A stretch of 64,000 nucleotides of DNA from Liopterus haemorrhoidalis (GCA_963971575.1 OZ020622.1:10144279-10208278), one strand, 5' to 3'. Positions 21,329 through 31,769 are shown, counted from the first letter of the stretch. Numbers and translations: made by a program. Notes: generated from the letters alone by a model not told the origin.

Positions 21329-22207
21329 AAATGTTTAAGAACGAGTAATTGAATTGAACATACATTTTAAGTTTAGATAAAACAATACTATATTAAAATC
21401 ATATAGGTATATATTAATTTTAGGAAACAAAATGAGAAAATACCTAAAAGAAAAAAATATTTTGAAGCAATAATACCAAAATTTAATTCTAATACATTTA
21501 AAAACCAAATGAAAACAACTACATTCAAAAATGTATTACTGTTCATCCCCACCACACTTATTCATTCCACTTGTTCGACCTTGAGTCATCGAATGAGTAG
21601 AATGAATAGAATGAGAATACAGTCGCAACAAAACGCGTATTCTGATTAAACCGAAACCAGAATTGGCACAACAAAACGCATCCTATATTTGGTCTAAATT
21701 CTAGGGCCGAAAAAAATGTATGTTTATTTTGCGGGAAACCTAGCTATTTAACCCTCTCAAGAGGGTAAAGCAGGTCATTAAGCACGTGTATGTCTATATG
21801 CAACCGGAAATACAAGCGTGTGTTGCGTAACAATACGTATAAAGGGCATACATGCAACCTCTGACAGACGTGCCTGGTTAGACGCGTCCTGTAACATTAG
21901 ACGGGTCATGTAACATATGCCATATGATGTATTGATAAAGCAATGCCGGATTAACCTAACCTAAGATACTTGTAATGAGAACATGTCAAGCTGAAAATGC
22001 ATTCAATTCTTTGAGAAATATTTGGAAAACAAATCATCTCGCTAAAAGAACAAAAATACAAAATTTCAACACAATTATTATTCTTTATTTAGGATAAAAC
22101 ACAAATAAATTTTAAACATATATTGACCAAAACGAATATCAAGAAAAGAATTTTGGGTAATAATTGGATAGGAGAAAATCAAAACAACAATAATGTACAA
22201 AAAATTT
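21329..22207. other. AT-rich spacer, nothing recognised
   Basis: No coding or repeat termini were identified between the Copia target duplication and the next dispersed repeat. Confidence 0.5.
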
Positions 22208-23239
22208 ATGTGAAGTGTGAATTTTCACACATTTCAGGGTTTTCCAGGTATTTGGTAAGTGAATGATGATTATTTGGGATGCCAAAACAAATTTTATATT
22301 AAAATATTTTTTTGTTAATTTTAATTCGAACGCCTAATACCATTATTTAGGTTTCTAAATATGTGCAGTATTTTTTTATATAGCAAGGTTCATTAAGAAT
22401 TTTAAAAATTGCGCCTATGGCTTCCATTGGTTGTTATAATTTCGTGTACATTGAAACAAAATTAAATTATAATTTAAACAATTTCCACTGGTTATTAAAT
22501 TTAAGCTTTTAAAAATTAAATGCAACATTTGCCAAAACATAACTAGAATTTTGAAAAAATAATTTAAACAATATAAAAATTAAAAAAAAAAAAACAAAAA
22601 ATAATATTGTCTCTCTTCGCACGGTTCGATCCCTTTCGGATCAAGTTACTTGGGTGAAAAGCCAGCGTCAAAACCACTACACTAGCATACATGTTCCAGT
22701 GTAGTGTGTTACAAAACTATAACTTGTGTACATTATTAGCAAAAAATCACAAAAAAAGCGTTTTTTTCCAAAAACGTAATCTGATCAAAAATTCCCGTTG
22801 TACTATTCCGGTTCACAGCAATGTACATTACATAGAATTTTTTCAGATTTTTAGTTTAAACCATCTGGGCTACAGGGTGTGGGACAAAAATTTTTTTGCA
22901 CAATTTTGGCAAAAATCGCGTCAAAATAATTTATTTTGCAAAAATAAAAATTTGATCGTTAATCCACGTACCAAGGGCTTTCATTTGATACCCAACTCAG
23001 AATTATAAAAAAATTTTTTTTTTTCGATGATCACATATTTGTTTATATTTTTAGGGGGATATCTTTTTTAGATGTTTTAGTATTTTTCCTATGTGCGGGT
23101 CAAAGAGTTGTATAAGCATGCCAAATTTCAACTCTCTAGGTTAAGCCGTTTGGCTACAATTTTTACCGAACAGACAGACAGACAGACGACAAAATGACGG
23201 TATAAGGGTTTTTTGGTCATACCTACAAAACCCTAAAAA
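22208..23239 (-). repeat. Repeat Y, copy A (full, with tRNA-like module)
   Basis: Left edge TGAAGTGTGAATTTTCACAC, then CAGGGTTTTCCAGGTAT; right edge ATACCTACAAAACCCTAAAAA. The inner motifs are inverses of each other, forming a ~17-bp TIR. Just inside the right end lies (CAGA)n and CCGAACAGAC. Other copies are at 26515, 27432, 41759 and about 56440. The (GTGTGAATTTTCACAC) hairpin outside the left TIR is common to copies A-D. The class is unresolved: a TIR MITE, or a Helitron-like end because CCCTAA follows a GGGTTTT/AAAACCC hairpin. The open frame at 22691-23008 is not a gene. Confidence 0.85.
22617..22688 (-). other. tRNA-Glu-like module in repeat Y copy A
   Basis: The minus strand reads GCTAGTGTAGTGGTTTTGAC (D-arm/A-box like), then GCTGGCTTTTCACCCAAG, close to the anticodon arm of animal tRNA-Glu, and GGGATCGAACC (B-box like), followed at once by T-rich runs that could stop Pol III. 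It is not a functional tRNA: the acceptor and T stems do not close. It resembles the head of a tRNA-derived SINE. Confidence 0.55.
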
Positions 23240-24090
23240 TGGAGATTGATAGGACATACTTTAAGACAGCCACTTGGCAACATCACAAAGAAGAAAAATC
23301 ATGAAAAACAAGTATTAGAAAAGAAAATTAAAAAGCATGAATGTCTTAGAGGTGAAAATAATAGCCAAAAGAGAAAACCGTGGTGAGAAATTATTGCAAA
23401 AATAGCAAGCAGCAACTCAACTTGAAAAATGAGACCATGTTAAAGAGAAAAGTACTCAGGACTAACAATCTTTACACTAAACCAGTGTTGGTCCGCGGAT
23501 CTCTAGGGACTTTTATTTATATAGTTTTGTGCCGAAATGTTTAATACGCCAATATTTTTTTCGACATGATTGGTTATAGTTTAGAACCTTCGTCGATAAA
23601 TTCTATACTTGATGGTAATGGAATGCAACTTGGTACACGTGTTCTTTACGAATATTAAATCATTTTTACCTCCAGTATTTTATGAAAAAAATATTTATTT
23701 AAAATTTTGTGTGGGGCATCAAATGTAAGTTCGTAATACATAGATAATAATTTTTGAAAAATGAATGAATATTTTATGGAATTTTCGCGAAAAATATGTC
23801 AAAAAGTTTTGTCCTCAACCTGTAAAAAATGCTCAATAATAAACATCAATGGGAACCGGAATAATTTAACCGGAATTTTTTTTCAGATAAGTTTTTTGAA
23901 AAATATCGAAATTTTCTTAAACAAAACATTTAAAAAAATTATTATGTAGTTTCAAAAGGAAGAAAATAACATGTAAATGTGCATTTTCTGTTAATTTCAA
24001 CACTAATCATAATAAAATATAGCTTATTATTATTGTAAAATAATAAGTTATTTTGCTGTACGATTATGATAAAATTGTTAAATTTTCATT
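23240..24090. other. AT-rich region containing one copy of a short dispersed segment
   Basis: About 23520-23700 resembles 25015-25190 (shared: TTTCGAC, TTATAGTTTAGA, TTGGTACACGT, AAATCATTTTTACC), so it belongs to a dispersed repeat also found within the 24771-25537 element. No coding seen. Confidence 0.5.
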
Positions 24091-24139
24091 TCATTGGACC
24101 TTCAGAGGGGGCTTGTGCCCCCCCCCTCCATCTGAATAC
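24091..24139 (-). mobile_element. hAT-type terminal fragment
   Basis: On the minus strand it reads TAGTGGTGTATTCAG then a long G run and GCACAAGCCCCC, the form of many hAT MITE ends. The opposite end was not located. Confidence 0.4.
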
Positions 24140-24689
24140 ACCACTATTGTTCAGTACAACTTATATCAGTCCTTTTTGTGTGTAAAACATTATAATTTCA
24201 AAAATACCTAAGAAGATATTGATATTCACATTTATCTACAAAATAAAACCAAATACCGATTTTAAGAACGCTATTGTCTCCAAAACTACTCTATTATATT
24301 TCTTCTATTTTTACTCTATTTCACGTTTGAGGTGTCATTTTAAATGTACATTCTGAAGGTTATACCGAAGTCAGATTTCCACTTTATCTTATCTGAATCG
24401 AGTAATTAGTTGTTTAAAACAGTTTTATCATTTAACTGGGCGAATATTTTAGTCGATGTGTCAGGGGGAAAAAGGATCAACGCTCCCCTTCATATAATTC
24501 GTTGGAGCATATTTGGAAAGTATTTTCACTTGAACAATAATTGTGTCACTTTATCAAGAGTAGGCAATCTTAAAAAAATGTTTATTTATACGAAAAAAAA
24601 AAAGAAAATGCCAATATTGTTTACAATGAAGTAATTGAAAACTTAACTACTGTTGTGGTTAAATTTTATCTTCAACTCCCCGGGCAGCG

Positions 24690-24758
24690 CCGTGTAATCT
24701 GCTGGTCCTGGGAGGGTCCCAGGCCCGTCGCCCCCCCCCCCCCCTTGGCTGCGCCACT
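24690..24758 (-). mobile_element. hAT-type terminal fragment
   Basis: The minus strand begins CAGTGGCGCAGCCAAGG followed by a long G run and CGACGGGCC. Such ends are typical of hAT MITEs. No matching left end or octamer duplication was found. Confidence 0.5.
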
Positions 24759-24770
24759 GGTCAACGTATT

Positions 24771-25537
24771 AAGGCTGCGTATAACCCCCGAAGGTTACTA
24801 GTTTCTTATACAAAACTAACAATCTGAAATAAAATTAGTATCAACCTATACATCAAATTTTGCACCGAATTTGTATCTATCTAATATGATAGTTTTAATT
24901 GTAGAAACATTTATTGTAAAAATATTATCGCTCAATAACTTAAAAAATAGACATCAGCGATATTGTTCTGTAATTTTTTAAATCTATTTGTGGGTTTCGA
25001 ATAACTTTTATTTTTACATAGTTTTGTGTAGAAATGTTCAAATAATACGTCATTTTTTTTTTCGACTTGATTACTTATAGTTTAGATCCTTTGTCGAAAA
25101 ATATTATACTTAAAGATAATAGAATGCCATTTGGTACACGTATTCTTCACGAAAAAATAAATCATTTTTACCCGTAACACCCATTTTGAAAATCGCCGCA
25201 GATTCAAGAGAGCGGCAAAAATAGATTACCAAGTACAATAACTATAAGTAATTTTCAAAATACAACAAAATAGCTAAAATCATATTTGTAGAATGAAGCT
25301 TTAGGTACAATTTGCCGCAACGTACGCAAATATGCGTCGATTGGTTTACAAGATGGCGTCTATAATGCAATTTGCTTATTTACAACTACCTAACAGTTTT
25401 TTCTACAATTAAAAATATCCTATTAGATAGATAAAAATTCGCTTCAAATTTTGATATATAGATTGTTATTAATTTTATTTCCGATTATTAGTTTTGTATA
25501 AGAAACTATAAAGGACTATAGGGTTGTGCGCCGCCTT
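24771..25537. mobile_element. Long-TIR non-autonomous DNA element
   Basis: The left arm (24771-24915) and right arm (about 25390-25537) are inverted copies: AAGGCTGCGTATAACC against AAGGCGGCGCACAACC, then a shared TAGTTTCTTATACAAAACTA and ATCTATCTAATA. Arms are about 130-145 bp with scattered mismatches. The centre (about 24920-25385) is non-coding and includes a segment also present at 23520-23700. The target duplication is unclear, so the superfamily is not assigned. Confidence 0.8.
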
Positions 25538-26514
25538 GAAAAAAAAACTGTTTATTTTTAAATTATTTTAGGATAGCTCTGGTATTTCAGATTTGGAAAA
25601 GCCGATCGTTTTAAGCAATATATTATAATTGACTTCCAATAGAGCGATCATGACAGGCTCTAGTAATTATAATTAATTATTAATCCCATCGCTCCAATTA
25701 TATCCGCTGAGGGGTGTATTTAATCCATTTAACTATCAGAAGATGCCAGAAATTAATGCTCTTTATTTTAAACCGGATAACTTTGTACAAGTACTTTTTA
25801 ATATTCTAATCTGGTTTCATGTTAACTTCAGTATTTCCTTAATGGATCTTCAAATTCGTGAATTATCTTGTTCGTAAACGTCAAAGTTTAGGTAATTCGC
25901 TTAAATTTTACCTATTGCATTATTCATATCAACCTATTGATTCTTATGCAATATCTAGTTATTGCTCTCATGTAGTTATTGCATATATATTCATGCTCTT
26001 TATTAAGGTTTTGCACAAAAACAATTTAGAACGTACGCGCAAACAATTATGTATATTAAAGCAAATTAAATGTTTAATTTATTACAACTGTGGTTTCTCT
26101 GTTAGCAGATAAAATGATAAGTGCTTAGATTTACAAGCTAATTATTCAATTTCAGCTGTAATTGTGCACGACATAACAAAATGAAACTGATAAATCTTCC
26201 AGAAATAACCAGGAGTAAGTATTTAAATAAAAAATCTTATAAATAAATTTGGGGATATCGTTTATTTTATTACGCGCTTTACTTAGGTTGACTTCATGCT
26301 TGTTTGTCTGGATCAAATCTTGTAATCAGTTTTTGACCTACCCTTAACGAACTGATTTTCTTGAATTTTTATTTTATTTTTATCTGTGGTTGAAATTTTT
26401 GAAATCTTGAGGTCTTAATTGACTTCATATTTTGAAACAAAAAAGTTTATTAAATTTTTTAAATATTTTTTCTATTTTTTTTGAAAATTTTGATAAGTTG
26501 TTACTAAAAAATTG
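25538..26514. other. AT-rich region with one possible small exon
   Basis: Nothing recognised except the exon-like stretch at 26156-26214. The 84-codon frame at 25858-26112 has no family pattern. Confidence 0.5.
26156..26214 (+). CDS. Possible small 5' exon (very tentative)
   Basis: AATTATTCAATTTCAG precedes it (good 3' splice site) and AGGA/GTAAGTATTT follows (near-consensus 5' splice site). Within it the ATG at 26181 opens MKLINLPEITR, 11 codons plus one base, with no stop before the donor. The protein is too short to recognise. Splice-like signals of this quality do occur by chance in AT-rich DNA. Confidence 0.25.
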
Positions 26515-27351
26515 ATGTGAAGTGTGAATATTCACACATTTCAGGGTTTTGCAGGTATATAATAAGTGCAGGCGGTATGCTGAGTGTGTAGGACAAATTT
26601 TACTTTGTAGTCATCACGGCAAAATGAACGATATTTTTAAAATAATTTATCGTCTGTTAATCATATAATAAGACTGGTTATTAAATTTACGCTCTTAAAA
26701 ATTAAATACAACATTTGTCAAAATATAACTAGAATTTTGACAAAATAATTTCAACATAATAAAAATGCAAAAAAAAAAACAGAAAAAATAAAATTCGCTC
26801 CGTACTCGAACTTGAAACACTTCGTTTTCCAGCTTACGACACCAGTGCTCTAACCCATTAAGCTATCGAACGCCTTGCATGTGAGTGTCCTACATTGGTA
26901 TAACTTTTGTACTTTGTGAACCAAAAACCACAAAAAATGCGTTATTTTCCGAAAACATAATCTGATCAAAAATTCCTGTTGTACTACTTCGGTTCACATC
27001 AATATACATTACTTAGAATTTTTTTAGATTTTTAGTTTAAACCATCTGGGCTACAGGGTGTGGGACAAAATTTTTTTTGCACAATTTTGGCAAAAATCGA
27101 TTCAAAATAATTTATTTTGCAAAAATAAAAATTTGATCGTTAATCCACGTACTAAGGGCTTTCATTTGATACCCTACTCAGAATTTAAAAAAAATATTTT
27201 TGTTTTCGATGAGCACATATTTGTTTATATTTTTAGGGGGGTATGTTTTTTATATGTTTTAGTATTTTTCCTATGTGCGGGTCAAAGAGTTGTATAAACA
27301 TGCCAAATTTCAACTCTCTAGGTTTAGCCGTTCGGCTACAATTTTTACCGA

Positions 27352-27389
<38 letters not shown>

Positions 27390-27419
27390 TTTTTGGTCAT
27401 ACCTACAAAACCCTAAAAA
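26515..27419 (-). repeat. Repeat Y, copy B (with tRNA-like module)
   Basis: The same architecture as copy A: left palindrome GTGTGAATATTCACAC, TIR CAGGGTTTTGCAGGTAT, tRNA-like module, common right half, an extended (CAGA)n at about 27350-27389, and right end ATACCTACAAAACCCTAAAAA. The open frame at 27058-27297 corresponds to that at 22691-23008 in copy A and is a property of the repeat, not a gene. Confidence 0.88.
26799..26874 (-). other. tRNA-Thr-like module in repeat Y copy B
   Basis: On the minus strand: GCGTTCGATAGCTTAATGGG, TTAGAGC (D arm), then CTGGTGTCGTAAGCTGG, in which the 7-base loop GTCGTAA has T33 and A37 in the right places around CGT, followed by a B-box-like GTTTCAAGTTCGAG and, soon after, T runs. 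It resembles tRNA-Thr(CGT), but the T stem does not pair, so it is a tRNA-derived module and not a working tRNA. Confidence 0.6.
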
Positions 27420-27431
27420 TTAAAATATTGA

Positions 27432-27707
27432 AATGAAGTGTGAATTTTCACACATTGCAGGGTCTCGCAGGTATTTAATAAGTAAAGGCGGCATGAGCAG
27501 ATATTTGTTTATATTTTTAGAGGGATGTGATTTTTATATGTTTTAGTATTTTTCCTATGTGCGGGTCAAAAAGTTGTATAAGCATGCCAAATTTCAACTC
27601 TCTAGGTTTAACCATTTAGCTACAATTTTTACCGAACAGACAGACAGACAGACGACAAAATGACGGTATAAGGGTTTTTTGGTCATACCTACAAAACCCT
27701 AAAAAAG
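27432..27707 (-). repeat. Repeat Y, copy C (internally deleted)
   Basis: Starts TGAAGTGTGAATTTTCACAC and TIR CAGGGTCTCGCAGGTAT, ends with the (CAGA)n block and ATACCTACAAAACCCTAAAAA. The middle, including the tRNA-like module, is missing. It lies 12 bp from the end of copy B in the same orientation. Confidence 0.85.
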
Positions 27708-28574
27708 AATTAAAAACTTATTAACTGAAAACCCTATGTATAGTTTTTGAATTTGAATTAGGGATTTTTTTAATTTAATTTATAACTTCTGCGTATCGAT
27801 TATCATTTGTCATTTATTGTAATTTATCTGATTGACTCTCTATTGATGATGATTATGTATTGTATGTGGACAATAAATAAACTGAGCAGCAAAGCTTTCT
27901 GCATCCTGCAGATCAAAGAGTTGGCAGAAGATCTGCAGACGGGAATGGACTCGATTTCCCTTCGATAGTTATTATTATTATTATTAAGTCATTATGTTGG
28001 TGTTGAGTGCGTAGAAAAGTTGGGCAATCTATTCGAAAGTGACTAAATGCCGCTAAAAACAAATTATACTGTTTTGCATATTCTCTTTGTATAAGTTTGT
28101 TAAGAGTCTTTAATAAACATAGGTACACACTACAGTGTATTTATTTAACAGTCAAACGAGAAACAAATATTTCTGAAAGCTAAAAGCAAACATAAAATTC
28201 AGGACACAAAATAGAGTAGGGGCTTAAGATATAAATTCATATTTTAGATGTCTTAAAAAGAAAATTATAAATGTGAAAAAAATCAAAAATGTTAATGAAA
28301 TGAAAACATTTTAAGTAAACAAAAAATGCAGTAACTGGCCTATTAAGTGGCTGATGTCAGCGAAATAATGAAACAAAAGGATTTACGTTACGCTTACAAT
28401 CTCAAAAAAATTCTTTTGAAATATCATGAAAAAACAGATAACTGAATTAAGTGTTTTATATTCTTCTTAAATGTTTTTTTAAAGGTAGAATGTATTTTTA
28501 AACAAAAGAGCTCACCACAAAAAAGAAAACCAAATGTATAATGAAAAAAAAACATTAAATGTAAATTTGCCTGG
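27708..28574. other. AT-rich region, nothing recognised
   Basis: Contains a short (TTA)n run near 27970-27985. Short open frames show no domain. Confidence 0.5.
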
Positions 28575-28697
28575 CCATTGTCTTGATCATCATCATACTT
28601 CAGCCGTTCCAATCTACTGATGGATATAGGTCTCCATTAAAAATTTCCAATTTTCTCTGTCTTGAGCATGTAGCCAGTGCGTAGATATACGCTTTAA

Positions 28698-29763
28698 CCC
28701 TTAAACAGGCAAATATTTATTTGTAATGAAAAACAGGAAATTTCATAATTTCTTTATTTAATATATATTAAAGGTTACAAAAAAAGAAATTTATATTTTC
28801 TTCTCATTTAGTAAAAAAAAAAAAAAAACGTATCTCAGAAGATACAGTGCTCGTTAGAAATTCTTCATATGATAAATTGTGAAACAATTTCTTGAGCTAC
28901 TTCCTGTTACAATACACAACCGTAGATTGCATTTGTTACAAAACACTGTTGTTTGACCATCTGTGCAAAGTTTGCACCTTCCCTTCTTGAAAAATGTTGG
29001 AAAACGTCCTAATTGGTCATATCTGATGTCATCAGTGGGTCTGGCACTTGTAGGAACTCTGACTTTTTTGGCTGGCTGCTCTGTTGCAAAATCGGATTTT
29101 CTGGTCTTTGTAACATTTTCAGCTTTTATAAGCGACAAAGCTAAATGTGTCCGAAATGTTTTCAAGTTTTCATGATTTCTATTTCCGAAAGCTTCCATGT
29201 CTCTTCTGTATACTAGCCAAGCATTATTCACGCCAATGTCAATGAGTTAGCTAAATATCCCCAAATACCATCTCTTTGATTTGTAAGGAGTTTTATATAG
29301 GGCAATTAGCATATCTGCTAAGTCAACTCCCCCCATGTGGGTGTTGTACTGTTTTATACATAGCTTTTATTTTGGGCGATGTATACTTGGAGATACAAAC
29401 AAGTCAGAACAGGTATCGGTTGTGTATGAAACGAGTAAATGTTGAATCGTGAAGTAGTATTCATGATTTGAAACGTCTAGTTACATTGGAGAACGCGGTT
29501 GGGACGAAATTTTAAAAACTGTAGTATTTTACCACTTTAGAACTTACCTCGTCTGCATATGTAGACACCGCCATTGCGCACAATAAGTAAATACCCGTTC
29601 TATAACTTCCCACACCGATAAAAGCGTCGCCACAAGTACACCACGCTTCTATGCTTATGTATTTTGCAGGATACGTAGCCCACTTTCATTTAACTTGCAC
29701 CGGATTTGTATAAAAAATTTCAAATGTTGATGTATCTCACGAGATACGTTAGCCGATTAAGGG
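28698..29763 (-). mobile_element. piggyBac transposon, decayed, TTAA ends intact
   Basis: TTAA at 28694-28697 and 29764-29767 flank the ends CCCTTAAACAGGC and (inverse) CCCTTAATCGGC, which is the piggyBac hallmark. Near both ends lies a palindrome-like GTATCTC(..)GAGATAC/GTATCTCAGAAGATAC motif. At 1066 bp it is less than half the length of an intact element. The transposase remnant is on the minus strand. It lies within an older LINE tail. Confidence 0.9.
28854..29345 (-). pseudogene. piggyBac transposase C-terminal relic
   Basis: From the upstream side the minus strand reads THMGGVDLADMLIALYKTPY, KSKRWYLGIFS, stop, then NNAWLVYRRDMEAFG, RYDQLGRFPTFFKKGRCKLC and CNKCNLRLCIV ... NCFTIYH. The YN-MGGVD-D motif, the SKRWYxxLF block and the Cys-rich C-terminal domain identify piggyBac transposase. 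At least one stop interrupts the coding, and the catalytic N-terminal half is not intact upstream, although 29560-29600 may hold a trace (LCAMAVSTYADE). The clean 125-codon frame starting at 29231 is only the tail. Confidence 0.88.
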
Positions 29764-29844
29764 TTAAGTCAATTGGAATTACGGTATAATCAGTATTGGG
29801 TCAATACCATAGGCATGTCTAAGGCTGCGGTTACAGTGGAAGCG

Positions 29845-29945
29845 TATTCGCGCGAAGTACACTTCGGACATATTCGCGCGAAGTACACTTCGGACATATT
29901 CGCGCGAAGTACACTTCGGACATATTCGCGCGTATTCGAGCGAGT
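29845..29945 (+). repeat. 26-bp tandem repeat, about 3.5 units
   Basis: TATTCGCGCGAAGTACACTT recurs at 29845, 29871 and 29897 and partially at 29923, an exact 26-bp period with near-identical units. The unit contains the small inverted repeat GAAGT-AC-ACTTC and CG-rich GCGCGAA, unlike the AT-rich neighbourhood. It follows AAGGCTGCGGTTACAGTGG, which looks like a MITE end. Confidence 0.92.
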
Positions 29946-30012
29946 ACATTCGAGGTGGTTTTCTAGCAGTTACGCGCGATTGTACACAAGTGGATGTGAT
30001 ATATTATTTATA

Positions 30013-30349
30013 GACCGGGAGCTCATGACATTTTGGTCTCCGATTTCATACAGCATGCCTTTTGGAGGGGTGAATATTTACCCTGTGACAACAAAAAAGG
30101 GATGGTACTAAACCCCTGCACGCTTTCCGGTCATAGGGAAAATTGCATTTCCACTTTCACAAAATTTTTGTGTTTTTCTCTGATTTAATATTGCTTGCCC
30201 TTTTGTCAAAAGAAAGTTATAACAAATTTAAAGTCTTTTAATTATAGGCATGTTGTATGAAACCGCGGAAAATCATATTTTTTTATTACAAGATCACATG
30301 ACCGTTTGAGCTCTTTGGGACCCTCCAAATCGCATGCATATATTTAAGC
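30013..30349 (+). repeat. Foldback element Z, copy 1 (one arm plus spacer)
   Basis: Starts GACCGGGAGCTCATGACA after TA (30011-30012) and matches the left arm and the central spacer of the copy at 55014-55578, ending near GCATGCATATATTTA. The second inverted arm is absent, so this copy is truncated. Confidence 0.88.
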
Positions 30350-31172
30350 GATTTGACAACTAATTGAACATTAGTTGTCTACACCTTTTTCTCTATATGA
30401 AAAACAGTGCATTTTCCAACCCGAATTGCATATATATTTAATCAATGTGCAACAGTCTAAAACCGGTTTATATTCTTAAATTTGCACATTGTTAAAAGTC
30501 GAATTTAGTGGTTAGATTACCCTAAAACAAATTGCTGATTGTAAGCAATTTAAGATTACAATGCCAGTTAGCCGGTTGATCGAGAAGAGCAAAGGGTTTA
30601 GGGTTTAGGTAAAGGTCGTGAGGGAACGAATAGGTAATTCTAAAATCAATTTGGCTTGATTGGAATGAGCTTGTCAACGTTTGTAGAATTGTAGGCACTC
30701 ATTTAAAACCCTTAAGTCAAATTCCACGAAGCTGCAGCTCAGATATTTTCATTACAGGTGAATTAAACAATATCACTCAATTATTAATGACAAGATTGAA
30801 ATTTTAATTAAAAACGATATTAAATTAAACTATATTAAATTTTCAAGATCACAGTTTAATTTTCAGGGTATTAAAATGTTTCATTTTACAAATGTATGGA
30901 TATTAAATATTTTAACAATAACAATTGTTTATTTACAATAATAACCAATGCTTTCAGGATAGAAAGTTGTTATATGAAACAATTTTGATGTGTTACACAG
31001 ATTTATTAAACTGTCTACAGTTCATTATCTTATAAATATGCTTTCAACTGACAAATGTAGATCACTATTATAATAAAAAAAGTAATAAGCCTGTGTCGAT
31101 TTCTACTGAATAGTCAACAAGCGTCAGCCGCCAGAATCGTGGTGGGTCTGCTCGTGAAAAATGCAAATCTTG

Positions 31173-31204
<32 letters not shown>
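30350..31204. other. AT-rich region, nothing recognised, ending in a (TA)n run
   Basis: No coding seen. (TA)n at about 31179-31204 abuts the next transposon. Confidence 0.5.
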
Positions 31205-31205
<1 letters not shown>

Positions 31206-31769
31206 CGGGTGTTTTTTTTAGAGGTATAGAACTTTAAATTGCAATAAAACAACGATGGATTATTCGATTGACATGAATTTTTTTTTATTCGAAAGATAAT
31301 CTTGTGGCATTACATTAAATCATACCAACAAGACGGCGCAACATGTCACACAGCTCGTGCCACAATCGATTTATTGAAAGACACGTTTGGTGACCGCCTA
31401 ATTTCACGTTTTGGACCTGTGAATTGGCCTCCAAGATCTTGTGATTTAACACCGCTGGACTACTTTCTGTGGAGCTATGTAAAGTCATTGGTCTATGCGG
31501 ATAAGCCACAAACGCTTGACCATTTGGAAGACAACATTCGCCGTGTTATTGCCGATATACGGCCACAAATGTTGGAAAAAGTCATCGAAAATTGGACGTC
31601 CAGATTGGACTACATCCGAGCCAGCCGTGGCGGTCATATGCCAGAAATCATATTTAAAATGTAATGCCACAAGATTATCTTTCGAATAAAAAAAAATTCA
31701 TGTCAATCGAATAATCCATCGTTGTTTTATTGCAATTTAAAGTTCTATACCTCTAAAAAAAACACCCAT
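31205..31769 (+). mobile_element. DD41D-type IS630/Tc1/mariner element, deletion derivative with ~105-bp TIRs
   Basis: Inverted arms of about 105 bp (31205-31311 and 31663-31769) begin A(C/T)GGGTGTTTTTTTTAGAGG and continue through TATAGAACTTTAAATTGC and TCGAAAGATAATCTTGTGGC with very few mismatches. TA flanks each side. Between them lies only the C-terminal third of a transposase. Long, well-matched TIRs suggest recent activity in trans. Confidence 0.88.
31314..31664 (+). pseudogene. DD41D transposase C-terminal fragment
   Basis: Reads SYQQDGATCHTARATIDLLK, then LISRFGPVNWPPRSCDLTPL, DYFLWSYVKSLVYADKPQTL and a final SRLDYIRASRGGHMPEIIFK. QQD supplies the second catalytic Asp, and the D of PLDYFLW lies 42 residues later, giving DD41D spacing. 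The first Asp and the DNA-binding half are missing. It stays open to the end, where the stop lies at the start of the right TIR. Confidence 0.88.

Larger units (their letters stand above)
28575..29815 (-). pseudogene. LINE ORF2 C-terminal tail, split by piggyBac
   Basis: On the minus strand, with the piggyBac of 28698-29763 removed, the frame reads KRISTHWLHAQDRENWKFLM then ETYIHQ and a stop. This is the conserved tail of many arthropod non-LTR retrotransposon ORF2 proteins (A-x-DR-x-x-W ... GEAY-Q-W). Only the last ~40 codons are recognisable. The coordinates enclose the later insertion. Confidence 0.7.

Noticed and set aside
24728..24745. Long C run as a structural feature
   Set aside because: G/C runs of this kind are common just inside hAT MITE ends and their length is prone to sequencing error.
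26799..26874. Functional tRNA-Thr gene
   Set aside because: The anticodon arm is good, but the T stem does not pair and the acceptor stem does not close; it also occurs at the same place in another repeat copy, so it is repeat-borne.
22691..27297. Similar open frames at 22691-23008 and 27058-27297 (and 56519-56890) suggesting a conserved small protein
   Set aside because: They are the same stretch of repeat Y. The translation is low-complexity F/K/N-rich and the frames start and stop at different places, so conservation is that of the DNA repeat.
30594..30620. GGTTTAGGGTTTAGG as a telomere-like array
   Set aside because: Only two units, inside ordinary AT-rich sequence; insect telomeres normally use TTAGG.
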